Below, in pieces: positions 1 through 12,500 of a stretch of 64,000 nt of DNA. The notes beneath the pieces were generated by a model, which saw only the letters and a list, made by a program, of their open reading frames with translations, was not told the DNA's origin and did not search any database. Numbering within the stretch: the stretch's first letter is position 1; each line of letters opens with the position of its first letter. A program made the translations under genes and the position numbers. Source of the stretch: Amycolatopsis decaplanina DSM 44594 (GTDB taxonomy: Bacteria > Actinomycetota > Actinomycetes > Mycobacteriales > Pseudonocardiaceae); NCBI RefSeq assembly GCF_000342005.1, contig NZ_AOHO01000074.1, forward strand, positions 310,001-374,000, written 5' to 3'.

Positions 1-3000
1 CTCGAAGAGATCGCACCGCCACGGCATTTCACGGGTGAGGTCGAAGGCGGCCTCGCGCCGCTCGGCGAGCAACCCGGGAAGGGACTCCTCGGTCGCCGGG
101 ATCGGGACCGGCTCGACCGCCGCGGTGTCGTGGACGAGCTGGTGCACACTCTGCGCGTCACCGGGGAAAGTCGTGCGGAGGAGCTCGTGCCGTGCGGCGA
201 CGTCTCCGAGCGCCGTCACCAGCGCGGGCACGTTCAGCTTGCCCCGCAGGCGCAGCGCGACCGAGGTGGTCAGGCCCGCCGTCTCCCCGCCGGGATCGGC
301 CAGCAGCCAGGCCCGCAGCTGCCGGGCGGTCAGCGGCACCCGGTCCGGTCGCTGGGCGGCTTCGAGTACGGGACGGGACTTCGCGGCCAGCGCCCTGGCC
401 AGGCCCGCGGGCGTCGGCGAGGAGAACAGCTGCCGGATGGGCAGGTCCTCGCCGAGTTCCTCGCGGATCCGCGCGACGAGCCGCATGGCCAGCGCCGAAC
501 TGCCGCCGAGGTCGTTGAAGGCGTCGTCGACCCCCACCTGCTCGACGCTGAGGATCTCGGCGAACAGCGCGCACAGCACCTTTTCGGTCTCGCTCTCCGG
601 CGCCTTCTCCGACGAGCGTCCCGCGAGATCCGGGGCGGGCAGCGCCCGGCGATCCACCTTGCCGTTGGGGGTGACCGGCAGGCCGGGCAGCGCCACGACC
701 GCGATCGGGACCATGTAGTCGGGCAGGACCAGGCCCATCCGCCGCCGGATCTCCTCCGGCCCGGCGTCGGTGCCGTCGGACACGAAGTAGCCGACGAGGC
801 GCTTTTCGCCCGGCTGGTCCTCACGGGCCAGCAGGACCGCCTCGACCACTCCCGGCTGGGCGGCCAGCACGGCCTCCACTTCGCCGAGCTCGACCCGGTA
901 GCCGCGGATCTTCACCTGGTCGTCGGCGCGGCCGAGGAACACGATCTCGCCGTCACGGGTCCAGCGGGCCAGGTCCCCGGTGCGGTACATGCGCTCACCG
1001 GGGAGGAACGGGCACGCCACGAACCGGTCGGCTGTCAGGCCGGGGTTGTTCAGATATCCGCGGGCCAGCCCCGTGCCCGCGATGTACAGCTCGCCCGCCA
1101 CCCCCGGCGCGACCGGGCGCAGGAAGGCGTCGAGGACGTAGATCCGGCGGTTGGTCATCGGGTGGCCGATCGGCAGCTCGTGGCCGAGCGCGTCGCCGGG
1201 TTCGATCGGCAGCCAGGTCGCACACAGGGTGGTTTCGGTCGGCCCGTAGGTGTTGCGCACGCGCAGGCCGGGCTGGGCCCGCCGCAGGTTCTCCACCGAC
1301 TGCAAGGGGACCACGTCGCCGCCGGTCCCGATCTCGATCAGGCCTTCGAAGCACTCCGGCGAGGTTTCCGCCAGTGCGCGGAAAGTGCCCGCGGTGAGGT
1401 GGACGTAGGTCGCGCCCCGTCGCACGGCCTGCCGTACCCCGGCCGCGTCCAGCACCCCCGGCTCGGTGAGCAGGACCCGGGCGCCGGAGACGAGCGGCAC
1501 CCACATCGCGTAGAGCGACGGGTCGAAGACGTGCGTCGCGTGCATCAGGACGCCGTCGCCCTCGCCGATCTGCCAGCCCGCGTCACCCGCCAGCCCGGCG
1601 ACGGCCCCGTGCGGGATCCCCACGCCCTTCGGCAGGCCGGTGGATCCCGAGGTGTACATGACGTACGCCAGATCGTCCGCGTGCGGCCGGTTTCCCGGTG
1701 CGGTGCACTCGTTCACGGCCGCGCGCGTTCCGGGCGCGTCGAGCACGATCGCGTTCTCCGGAGCGACCGCCCTGGTGGCCTCGGTGCACAAGACGGTCGA
1801 GACGCCGGAGTCGGCGAGGATGAACGAGACGCGCTCGGCCGGGTACTCGATGTCCACCGGGACGTAGGCGGCGCCCGCCTTCCAGATCGCCAGGAACGCG
1901 ATGAGCAGATCCGGCGACCTTTCCATGGCCACACCGACCCGGTCGCCGCGGCCGACACCGCGACCGGCGAGGTAGCCGGCCAGCCGATCCGACGCCTGGT
2001 CGACCTCGGCGTAGGTCAGGGTCGCGCCGGCGGCGTCGATGATCGCCACCGCGTCCGGCGCCGCGGCCACCCGACGCGCGAACAGTTCGACGACGGAGTC
2101 CCCCGGCACCGGGCCCGCGGTCGCGTTGAAGTCGTCCACCACCAGGGTGCGTTCTGCCTCGCTCGCCAGGGTAAGACGGCCGACGAGGACGTCGGGCTCG
2201 GCGACCAGCCGCTCCAGCACCCGCGCCATCGCGCCGACGACCGATTCGGCGGCCGCGGGGTCGAACAGGCCCCGGTCGTAGTCGAGGATGAGCGGCATCT
2301 GTTCGCCCGGGCCGGTGACGAGGGTGAACGGATAGTGCGAGGAGTTGCTCCCCCGCTTCAGCGGGCGCAGGGTCAGGCCGTCCCCCGACGGCTGAGAGAG
2401 TCCCTTGCGGGGGAAGTTCTCGTAGATGACGAGCGTGTCGAAAACCGCTCCGGGGCCGGCGACGGCCCGCACGTCCTGGAGACCGAGATACTGGTGCGCC
2501 ATGAGTGCCGCCTGGCTGCGCTGCACCTCGGCGAACAGGTCGACGGCCCGCTTCGCGCCGTCGAGCCGGACACGGACCGGCAGGGTGTTGAGCAACTGGC
2601 CGACCATCGACTCCACACCCGGGAGATCTGCGGGCCGCCCCGACGCGGTCGCGCCGAACACCACGTCGGCGCGGCCGGCGAGCTGCGACAGCACGACGGC
2701 CCACGCGCCCTGCACGACGGAGTTCAGGGTGAGACCGTTGCCCCGCGCCAGCCGGGCGAGGCCGTCCGTCAGCTTCGCCGACAGCTCGACCACCGTGGTG
2801 TGGATGTCCGGCACCCGCGCCGGATCGGCGGGGACGACCAGGGTGGGGGTGTCGAGCCCGGCGAGTTCGTTCCGCCAGGCCGCCCTGGCCGCTTCCTTGT
2901 CCTGCCGTCCCAGCCAGGCGAGGTAGTCCCGGTAGGACACGGTGGGCGGAAGCCCGGACGCGTCGCCTCCGGCGGCGTAGATCTCGGCGAGCTCGCGGTG

Positions 3001-3492
3001 GATGATCGGCATCGACCAGCCGTCGGTCAGCACGTGGTGCAGCGTGTGCACGAGCCGGTGGCTCTCCTCGCCCAGCCGGATCAGGTGCAGTTTCATCAGC
3101 GGCGCCGACTCGACGCTCAACCGCTCGGCCACCTCCTCCGCGGCCAGCCTGTCGACTTCGCCTTCGACGCTGTCGCCGGCGAGTCCGGAAAGATCCGTCT
3201 CCCGCCACGGGATCTCGGCGTCCCGCGCGATGACCTGCACCATCTGCGCGCCGCTGACGTAGCGGAAACAGGCCCGCAACGCGGCGTGCCGGTTCACGAG
3301 CGCCTGCCATGACGCCTTCAGCCGTCCCGCGTCCAGCGGCCCGTCGATCCCGTAGACGGTCTGCACCGTGTAGGTGTCCGGCCCGTCCTTGTCGAGGGCG
3401 GTGTGGAAAAGCATTCCCTCTTGCAGCGGCGAAAGAGGCCAGACGTCCTCCACGCTTGAGCGAGGCTTCGCGCGAGTGTCGTCTACGGTCAC
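1..3492 (-). CDS. Glycopeptide NRPS, module 7 (C-A-T-X..., Dpg-activating), 3' end outside window
   Basis: This is the last NRPS of the heptapeptide assembly line (BpsC/CepC type). It adds residue 7 and carries the X domain that recruits the cross-linking P450s. The GTG start at 3492 has an AAGGAG box 6 nt upstream and lies 20 nt after the NRPS B stop. The frame is open to position 1. Domains: C7 about residues 15-440 (HHVLTDG near 155); A7 about 460-920 with code DPYHGGTLCK, the 3,5-dihydroxyphenylglycine code; PCP7 with GGSS, phosphopantetheine serine about residue 999; then the start of a C-like X domain from about residue 1055, cut by the window edge. The X remainder and thioesterase should lie to the left. 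PCP7 has Ser instead of the usual Asp before the modified Ser. Family and order are certain; the Dpg call rests on the specificity code. Confidence 0.96.
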   Translation of the reverse strand, partial: MTVDDTRAKPRSSVEDVWPLSPLQEGMLFHTALDKDGPDTYTVQTVYGIDGPLDAGRLKASWQALVNRHAALRACFRYVSGAQMVQVIARDAEIPWRETDLSGLAGDSVEGEVDRLAAEEVAERLSVESAPLMKLHLIRLGEESHRLVHTLHHVLTDGWSMPIIHRELAEIYAAGGDASGLPPTVSYRDYLAWLGRQDKEAARAAWRNELAGLDTPTLVVPADPARVPDIHTTVVELSAKLTDGLARLARGNGLTLNSVVQGAWAVVLSQLAGRADVVFGATASGRPADLPGVESMVGQLLNTLPVRVRLDGAKRAVDLFAEVQRSQAALMAHQYLGLQDVRAVAGPGAVFDTLVIYENFPRKGLSQPSGDGLTLRPLKRGSNSSHYPFTLVTGPGEQMPLILDYDRGLFDPAAAESVVGAMARVLERLVAEPDVLVGRLTLASEAERTLVVDDFNATAGPVPGDSVVELFARRVAAAPDAVAIIDAAGATLTYAEVDQASDRLAGYLAGRGVGRGDRVGVAMERSPDLLIAFLAIWKAGAAYVPVDIEYPAERVSFILADSGVSTVLCTEATRAVAPENAIVLDAPGTRAAVNECTAPGNRPHADDLAYVMYTSGSTGLPKGVGIPHGAVAGLAGDAGWQIGEGDGVLMHATHVFDPSLYAMWVPLVSGARVLLTEPGVLDAAGVRQAVRRGATYVHLTAGTFRALAETSPECFEGLIEIGTGGDVVPLQSVENLRRAQPGLRVRNTYGPTETTLCATWLPIEPGDALGHELPIGHPMTNRRIYVLDAFLRPVAPGVAGELYIAGTGLARGYLNNPGLTADRFVACPFLPGERMYRTGDLARWTRDGEIVFLGRADDQVKIRGYRVELGEVEAVLAAQPGVVEAVLLAREDQPGEKRLVGYFVSDGTDAGPEEIRRRMGLVLPDYMVPIAVVALPGLPVTPNGKVDRRALPAPDLAGRSSEKAPESETEKVLCALFAEILSVEQVGVDDAFNDLGGSSALAMRLVARIREELGEDLPIRQLFSSPTPAGLARALAAKSRPVLEAAQRPDRVPLTARQLRAWLLADPGGETAGLTTSVALRLRGKLNVPALVTALGDVAARHELLRTTFPGDAQSVHQLVHDTAAVEPVPIPATEESLPGLLAERREAAFDLTREMPWRCDLFE

Positions 3493-3512
3493 GATCTGCT
3501 CCTTATGGCGGG

Positions 3513-6500
3513 TCATTCGCCGGCCAGCCCGGCCTCGAGTAGGTCCATCTGGTCAGGGGAAAGGGCGAGTAGCGTGCCGTCGGCGGGCTCCGGCACCGCG
3601 GCGGGCCCGTCCCCGGCCAGGATTTCCTTGGCGAGCAACGCCAGCCGTTCCGGCGTCTTTTCGTCGAAAACCTGCCGCGGGGTCAGTTCCAGCCCCTGAC
3701 TGCGGGCCCTCGCCGACAACTGCATCGAGGTGATCGAGTCGCCGCCGAGTTCGAAGAAGCTGTCCTCGGGAGCCACCTGTTCGAGCCCCAGCACCTCCTC
3801 GAACAGCGCGCACATCCTCGCCTCCGCGGCCGTGCGCGGATCCCGTTTCGAGGACGTCCCGGTGAAGTCGGGGGCTTGCAGCGCCCGGTGATCGAGTTTG
3901 CCGTTCGGGGTGAGCGGCATCTTCTCCATCGACACGAACGCCGCGGGCATCATGTAGTCCGGCAGTCGTTCGGCGGCCAGCTCCCGCAGCGCGGCGGCCA
4001 GCGTGCCGTTCCCGTCGCCGGCGGCCGCCGACGGCACGACATAGGCCACCAGCCGCTTGTCGCCAGGCCCGTCCCGGCGGACGGAGACCGCCACCTGGCC
4101 GACCCACGGATGCTCCGCGAGCACGGCCTCGATTTCGGCGGGCTCGACCCGATAGCCGCGCACCTTGACCTGCGCGTCGACCCGGCCGGCGAAGAGCAGC
4201 TGGCCTTCCCGGGTCCAGCGGAACAGGTCGCCGGAGCGATACATCCGCTCGCCGGGGGCGAACGGGCTGGCGACGAACCGTTCCGCGGTCAGGCCGGGGC
4301 GGCCCAGGTAGCCGCGGGCCAGTCCGACACCGGTGATGTAGAGCTCGCCGACCACACCGGGCGGCACCGGCCGCAGGAACGCGTCGAGCACGTAGTGCCC
4401 CACGTTGTGGATCGGTCCGCCGAGCGGGACCTGGTCGTGTCCCGGGGACAACGGAGCGCTCATCGTCGAGCAGATGGTCGTTTCGGTCGGCCCGTAGGCC
4501 TGGATCACCCGGCGGCCCGGCGACCAGCGGTCCACCAGCGCGGCCGGGAGGGCCTCGCCGCCCGTCAGCACGGTCCGCAGGGTGTCCGGCAGGTCGTCCT
4601 CGCTCGCCAGCACACTCGGCGACACGGTCAGGTGCGTGATGTCCGCCTGCCGGATCGCGTCGCCCAGCGTCACCTTCGGCGGCATGCTCGCCGCGTCCGG
4701 CAGGACAAGGGTCGCCCCCGCCAGCAGGGACATGTAGAGCTCGGAGACCATGGCGTCGAAGCCGATCGCGGACAACTGCAGGATCCGCGAGGACGACGTC
4801 ACGGCCATCCGCTCGATATGCGCGTACCCGAGGTTGACGAGTCCGGAGTGGGTGACCAGGACGCCCTTCGGCACCCCCGTCGAGCCGGACGTGTAGATCA
4901 CGTACGCCGCGTCTTCCGGTGCCGGCTCGGGCAACGCGACGTCCGGACCGGCGGGCAGTTCCTCCAGCACCAGCACCGTGCCCGCGAACCCCGCCGGCAC
5001 GAAGGACAGGGTCGCCTTCGTGCACACCAGCACCCCGGGCGCCGAGTTCGCCAGCATGAACTCGACGCGGTCGCGCGGATAGCCCGGATCGACCGGCACG
5101 AACGCCCCGCCGGCGAACATCACCCCGAGCAGGGTCACCGCGAGGTCGGCCGAACGCTCGACCAGCACCCCGACCCGGGCTTCGCGCCGCACGCCCGCCC
5201 CGGCGAGCAGCCGCGCCAGCGACTCCACTTCGCCGAGCAATCCCCGGTACGACAGGCTTCGCGTCGCGTCCTGGACGGCGATCGCGTCCGGCGTCCGCTC
5301 CGCCTGTTCGCGCAGCAGCACCGGCAGCGTCTTCTCCGTGAGCGGCGCGCCGGTCCGGTTCCACTCGTCCACCACCAGGCGGCGCTGCTCCGGGCCGATC
5401 AGGCCGATCCGCCCCACCGGCGTCCGCGGTTCGGCCAGCACCTGGTCGAGGGCGCGGAGAAGGGTCGCGACCGTCTCCTCGGCCTCGACCCGGTCGAGCA
5501 CGTCCGGCCGGTAGATCACTTCGCCGCGGACGGGACCTCCCGCCACGGACGCGCGCAGGGACAGCGGATAGTGCCCGTCGTCGTCCGAGTTCCCCGCGGG
5601 GCCCATGACGAGCGTGTCGGGGCCGTCGAGCCGGGGCGGCGGGGGCGGGTAGTTCTCGAACACCACGATCGTGTCGAACGCCGCGCCCCGGCCGGCGGCC
5701 TTGATGATCTCGCCCTGCCCGACGTGCTGATGCGGCAACAGATCGGATTGCCGCTCCTGCAGGTTCTTCAGCATGTCGACGACCGGTTCGGTGCCGATGA
5801 GGCGCGCCCGGACCGGCAGCATGTTCATGAACAGGCCGACCGCGGCCTCCACACCGGGGATCTCGGCCGGACGCCCGGCCACCGCGGCGCCGAAGACCAC
5901 GTCCCGGCGTCCGGTCTGCCGGGCCAGGTGCAGGGCCCAGATCCCCTGGAAGAGCGTGTTCGGCGTGACACCGTGACGGCGGCAGAACTCCGCCAGGCGC
6001 CTGCTCGGCTCGTCGCCGAGTTCGAACCTGACGCGTTCGGGTTCGAGCGGGGTGCGGATCGACTCCGGCGGCACGATCTGGGTCGCCTCGTCGAGCCCCG
6101 CGAGTTCGGTCCGCCACGCCTGAAGCGCGGCCGTCTTGTCCTGGCGGGCGATCCAGGCGAGATAGTCGCGGTACGACGCCGACGCGGGCAGCGCCCGGCC
6201 GTCACCGCCCGCTTCGTACGCGGTCAGCACGCCGGTGGCCAGCAGCGGCAGGGACCAGCCGTCGACCACGATGTGATGCGACGTGAAGATCAGCCGGTGC
6301 CTGCGTTCGCCGAGGCGCACCAGATGCAGACGCAGCATCGGTCCGTTGGCCAGGTCGAACCGTTCGGCGTGCTGTGCCGCGGCGAGGCGGTCGAATTCCG
6401 CCAGCGCCTCGTCCTCGGGCAGCCGGGACAGGTCGGTCTCCTGCCAGGGCAGCGTCGCCTCGCGGGAGATCGTCTGCACGGCCGTCCCGGACGCGAGCCG

Positions 6501-9500
6501 GTGGAAACTCGTCCGCAGGGCGGCGTGCCGGTCGAGCACGGCCTGCCAGGAGGCGCGGAACCGGGCGGCGTCCAGCGGGCCGTCGAGGGCGAGGGTCCGC
6601 ATGCTCGCGTAGACGTCCGGGCCGTCGTCGTCGGCGGCGTGGAACAGCAACCCTTCCTGCAGCGGGGAAAGCGGCCAGATGTCGAGCAGATCCGGCACGG
6701 TGGCCTCGAGCTTCGCCACCTCTCGCTGCGTCAGCGCCGTGAGCGGGAAGTCGGACGGCGTGTGTCCCCCGGCGCCGCCGCCGTCGACGTGCGCGGCGAG
6801 GCCGGTCAGCGTGGCCAGCCACGCGTCGGCGAACGACTCGGCTTCGGCGTCGCCGAGGAGCCGTCGGGCCCAGGTCACGGTCAGGCTGAACTCGGGTCCG
6901 TCCGCGCCGTCCGTCACGACGGCGTCGATCTCCAGGACGTGCCGCAGCGGCGTGGCCTCGTCCGCCGCGTCACCGACGATTCCCGTTATCCGCCAAGGCT
7001 CACCGTGCCCGTCGGACCGTGAGGAGAAGCGGCCGAGGTAGTTGAAGCCGATCTCCGCTTTCGGCAGCGCCGCGAGGACCGGTGCCGTCTCCGGGTTGAG
7101 ATGGCGCAGCATCCCGTAGCCGAGCCCGCCGTCGGGTACCGCCCGCACGTTCTCCTTGACCTGCTTCAGCAGAAGACCCGCCGCGTCGCCGCCCGCGACG
7201 ACGTCGGCCGGGTCGGCTCCGGTCGTGTCCAGCCGGAGCGGGTGGACGTCGGTGAACCAGCCGAGCGTCCGCGACAGGTCCATCTCGCCGAGGGGCTGAC
7301 GCCCGTGGCCTTCGACGTCGACGACGACGGCGGTGCCGCCGCGCCAGCCTGTCACGGCGCCCGCCAGGGTGGCCAGCAACACCTCGTGGACACCGCAGTG
7401 GAAGGCCGAGGTGGCCTTGTCCGCGAGCGTGCCCGCCGGCAGGGTCCAGGTCCGGCGTCCCGCGGTCGACACGGTGTCGCGCCGGGGGTCGAGCTCGCCG
7501 AGTCGCCGTGGTGCCCCGTCGAGGATCTCCGTCCACGTCGCGAGCTCGGCGGTCCGGTTCGCCGCCTCTTCGGTCAGCGTCCGCGACCAGCGCCGGAAGG
7601 AGACGTCCGGTGCCTCGAGCGACGGCCGCAAGCCCGCGAGCGCGGCCTCGCAGGCCGCCTGCAGGTCCGGCAGCAGGGTCCGCCACGACACCACGTCGAC
7701 CACCAGGTGATGCGCGGCCACCACGAGCCGCCCGGCGTCCGCCAGGACCGCCCGCACCATCGCGCCCCCGAGGGGATCCAGGCGTGCCGCCGCGTCACGC
7801 GCGATTTCGTCGATGTCGCCCGCGGCGGTGCCGGCCCGTTCGACCAGCGTCGCCGCGTCGACCGTTCCGCGGTCGGCCACGACCAGCCGGGGCTCCTCGC
7901 CCTCGGTTTCGACGATCCGGCTCCGCAGCAGGTCGTGGGTGTCGAGCACCGCGCCCAGTCCGGCCGCCAGCGCGGTCACGGAAAGGTCGGCGGGCACGTC
8001 CACGATCACCCACTGCGCCATGCCGCCGCGGGTCAGCCCGAGGGGGTCGCGTTCGAGCAGTGCCCGCACCACCGGCGTCAACGGGACCTCGCCGACGCCC
8101 TCGCCGTCCTCGGCCCGCGTCCGGCCGCCGTGCTCGGCGACCGCCGCGATCCCCGCGGGCGTCTTGTGGTCGAAGACCTGCTTCGCCCCGAAAACGAGGT
8201 TCTCGCGACGCGCGCGGGCGGCCAGCCGCATCGAGAGGATCGAATCCCCGCCCAGTTCGAAGAAACCGTCGTCGGCGCCGACCCGGTCCAGTCCGAGGAT
8301 TTCGGCGAACAGGCCGCACAGCACCCGCTCGGTCTCGGTGCGCGGTTCGCGACCGGCCGAGGTCGGGACGAACTCGGGGGCGGGCAGGGCCGCGCGGTCG
8401 ATCTTTCCGTTGATCGTCAACGGAAAACCGTCCAGCACCAGCACCACCGACGGCACCATGAACTCCGGCAGCCTGGCCGCGAGCTGCGCGCGGACCGCGT
8501 CGGATTCCAGTCCCTGTCCCGGTTCCGCGGTCACGTAGGCGATCAGCCGCTTCTCGCCGGGACGTTCCTCCCGCGCCACCACGATCGCCTGCGCGACGTC
8601 GGGGACCTCGGTCAGCGCCGCCTCGATCTCGCCGGGTTCGACCCGGTAGCCCCGGATCTTCACCTGGGCGTCGGCACGCCCGCCGAACAACAGTTCGCCC
8701 CGCTCCGTCCAGCGTGCCAGGTCGCCGGTCCGGTACATCCGCTCGCCGGGGGCGAACGGATTGGCGACGAACCGCTCCGAAGTCGACGCCGGGTTGCCGA
8801 GGTATCCGTGCGCCAGCCCCGCTCCGGCGAGGTAGAGCTCACCGGTCACGCCCGGGGCCACCGGCTGCAGGAACGCGTCGAGCACGTAGGCCCGCCGCCC
8901 GGCCAGCGGGCCACCGATCGGCAGCGTGTCGCCCGTTTCGGCCCCCGGTTCGAGGACGAGCCACGTGGCGCAGAGGGTGATCTCGGTCGGACCGTAGAGC
9001 TGCCGGAAGCGGACGTCGGGGCATGCCCGGCGCATCCGTTCGACGGAGGCGAGCGGGACCGCGTCCCCGCCGGTCAGGATCTCCCGCAGCCCGCGGAAGG
9101 AGTCGGGCGCTTCCTCGGCCACCGCACGGAAAGCACCCGCCGTCAGGTGGACGGTGGTCACGCCGCGGGCGATCGCCTCGCGGAGCCGCTCCGCGTCGAC
9201 CGTGCCCGCTTCCGCGACCACCACGCGGGCCCCGTTGACCAGCGGCACCCAGAGCTCGACCAGCGACGCGTCGAAAGCGTGCGACGCGTGCAGCAGTACG
9301 TGATCGCCGGGGCCCTGCGACCAGCCGGTGTCGCTCGCCAGCGCCGCCACGCTTCCGTGTGGCACGGCGACACCCTTCGGCACCCCGGTCGATCCCGACG
9401 TGTACATGACGTAGGCGACGTCGTGCGCTCCGACCGTGACCGCCGGCGCCTCGTGCCGCGTTCCGTCGATCGACGGCAGGTCCGCGACCACCGGCTCGAC

Positions 9501-12500
9501 CCCGTCCGGCACCGCCTTGCGGCTCGTTTCGAGGCAGACCGCGACCGACACCCCGGCGTCGGCCAGCATCCGCTCGATCCGGTCCGCGGGATAGTCGACG
9601 TTCACCGGTACCTGCGTGGCGCCCGCCTTCCAGACCGCGAGCAGGGCGACGAGGAGGTCCGCGCCGCGCTCCATCACCACGCCGACGCGGTCACCGCGCC
9701 GCACGCCGACGGCGGCCAGCCGTCCGGCCAGCCGGTCGGATTCGCGGTCGAGGCCGGTGTAGGTCAGGGTGCGTTCGCCGTCCACCACCGCCACCGCGTC
9801 CGGCGAGGCGTTGGCCTGCCGCCGGAACAACTCCAGCACCGACGTCGTGCCGGCCGCGTCGCCCGTCGAGTTCCAGCGTTCCACCACCGACTCGCGCGCC
9901 GGTTCGCTCGTCACGCCGAGGCGGCCCACCGGCAGCGAAGGCCGTGCCACCACCTGGTCCAGGACACGCACGACCTGCCGGGCGACCTCGGCGGCCGTTC
10001 CGGCGCCGATCCGGTCGGGCCGGTAGGACACGTTGATCCGCAGGCGGTTCCCGAGGCTGACGTTCATGGTCAGCGGATAACCGGTGCCGGTGCGGGTGAC
10101 GACCGAGCTGATCGCGACACCGCCGTCGTCGCCGAGACCGTCGGCGGTGTGCGGGTAGTTCTCGATCATGACGATGGTGTCGAAGACCGCGCCCGTACCC
10201 GCCGCCTTCTGGATCTCCGGCAGCCCCAGGTACTGGTGTTCGGTCAACGCCGCCAGGCGTCCCTGCAGGTCCTGGATCAGCTCCAGCACCGGCTGCCCGC
10301 CGTCGAGCCGCACCCGGACCGGGACGGTGTTGATGAACATCCCCACCATGCGTTCGACGTCCGGCACCTCCGCCGGACGGCCCGCCACCACCGACCCGAA
10401 CACCACGTCCGTCCGGCCCGCGAGCCGCGCCAGCACCAGCGCCCAGGCGGCCTGCAGGATCGTGCTCGTCGTCACCCCGTTGCCCCGGGCCAGTTCGGTG
10501 AGCGCGCGCGTCGTCTCCTCGGACAGCAGTTCGGCGTGCTCCCCGGGCATCACCATCGTCTTGCCCGCGTCGGCGTCCACAAGGGACGGTTCGTCCGCGC
10601 CGGCGAGCTCGGCCCGCCACGCCGTCCGGGTCGCGTCGCCGTCCTGGCGGCCCAGCCACGCCAGGTAGTCCTTGAAGGACGGTGCCTTCGAAGGGAGCTG
10701 CCCGCCCGCGTAGGCGGCCGACACCTCACCCACGACGAGAGGCGTCGACCAGCCGTCCAGCACGACATGGTGGGACGTCAGCACGAGCCGGTGCCGGTCG
10801 GCACCGAGCCGGATCAGCGACAGCCGCAGCAGCGGCGGCTCGGTCACGTCGAACCGCCTGCCCTGATCCTCCGCGAGGAGCCGTTCGACCTCCGCGGCCG
10901 CGGCCGCCTCGTCGAGGTGCGACAGATCCACCACGCGCCAAGGGAGTTCGGCGTCCCCCACGACGACCTGCACCGTCTCACCGGACCCCAGCTGATGAAA
11001 ACCGGTCCGGAGCGATTCGTGCCGGGCGAGCACCCGCGTCCAAGCCTCGCGCAGCCGTTCCGCGTCGAGTGGCCCGTCGAGGTCCAGGATCCGCTGGCTC
11101 TGGTAGACGTCGACACCGTCGGCGTCGAAGGCCCGCTCGAAGAGCATGCCCTCCTGCAACGGCGACAGCGGCCAGATGTCCGTCAGTCCCGGCGCCGCGG
11201 CTTCCAGTTCCGTCACGTCCCGCCGCGTCAGGCCGACGAGGGCGAAGTCGGACGGCGTGTGCCCGCCCGCGCCGGGATCCTCGGCGAGCGCCGCGAGGGC
11301 GGTCAGCGTCTCCGCCCACGCCTCACCGAGCCGTTCCACCGCGGCGAAATCGGCGTCCCGGGTGTCGATGGCCAGCCCCAGCCGCGGTCCGGACGGCGTG
11401 TCCTGGACCTCCGCGCTGACCTCCACGGCGTGCGCGAGGACCATGTCCGGACCGCCGCCGAGCGGCCCTTCGCCGCCCGGCTGCCACGCGGTGTCCTCCG
11501 GGGCGAGGACGGTCCGGCCGAGATAGTTGAAGCCGATCCGCGAGGACGGCAGCCCGGCCAGCGTCGCCGCGGTACCGGGGTTGAGATGGCGCAGCAGCCC
11601 GTAGCCGGATCCGTCACCGGGCACGGCGCGGCTCTGGTCCTTCACGGTCTTCAGCAACGACCCGGCGGCCGCGAGGTCCACATCGGACAGATCGAAGCGG
11701 ACCGGGTGGACACTGGTGAACCAGCCGACGGTGCGCAGCAGATCCTCGCCGTCGGCGGCTTCGCGCCCATGCCCTTCCACATCCACCAGTAGCCCGGCGC
11801 CGGTACCGCGCACCCGCGCGACCGCACCGGCGAGACCCGCCAGCAGGACGTCCTGGATCCCGCAGTGGAACGCCCCCGGCAGGAGCGTCACCAGGTTGCG
11901 CGCCTCGGTGCCGGACAGTCGCGTGGACCACGAATGCGACTGTCCGGTGTGCTGTCCGGTGTCCTCTTCCGCGGCCGGATCCGCGCCGTCCAGCAGGGCG
12001 ACCCAGTCCTCGAGTTCGGCCACGGTGCTCTCGCTGTGCGCCTGCTCGACCTGCCGCAGCGCCCACTGCCGATACGACGTCGCCGGGGCTTCGAGGGCAG
12101 GGGCCCGGCCGGAGATCAGCTCGTCGTGGGCCGCCCGCAGATCCGGCAGCAGGATTCCCCACGAGACCGCGTCGACGGCCAGGTGATGCGCCACGAAGGC
12201 CAGCCGGCCCGGCTCGGCGTCCCCGGCGTCGACCCACACGACCCGCGCCATGATCCCCGCCGACGGGTCCAGCGTGCCCGTCGCCGTCCTGACTTCGCGC
12301 TCGGCGACCTCGTCGAGTTCCGTCGGCTCGGCGGCCACCCGCGTGACCAGACCGGCCGCGTCCACCGCGCCGCGCCCGGGCACGATCAGCCGTCCGTCCG
12401 GCTCCACCCGCGCCCGCAGCAGGTCATGCGTGTCCAGCACCGCCTGCAGCGCGCTCACCAGCGTGTCCTGGTTCAGGCCTGCCGGAGTGACGACGACGCG

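Noticed and set aside
1583-3310. Apparent fragmentation of NRPS C into several minus-strand frames
   Set aside because: The true frame from GTG 3492 is open without interruption to position 1; it merely lacks a stop inside the window.
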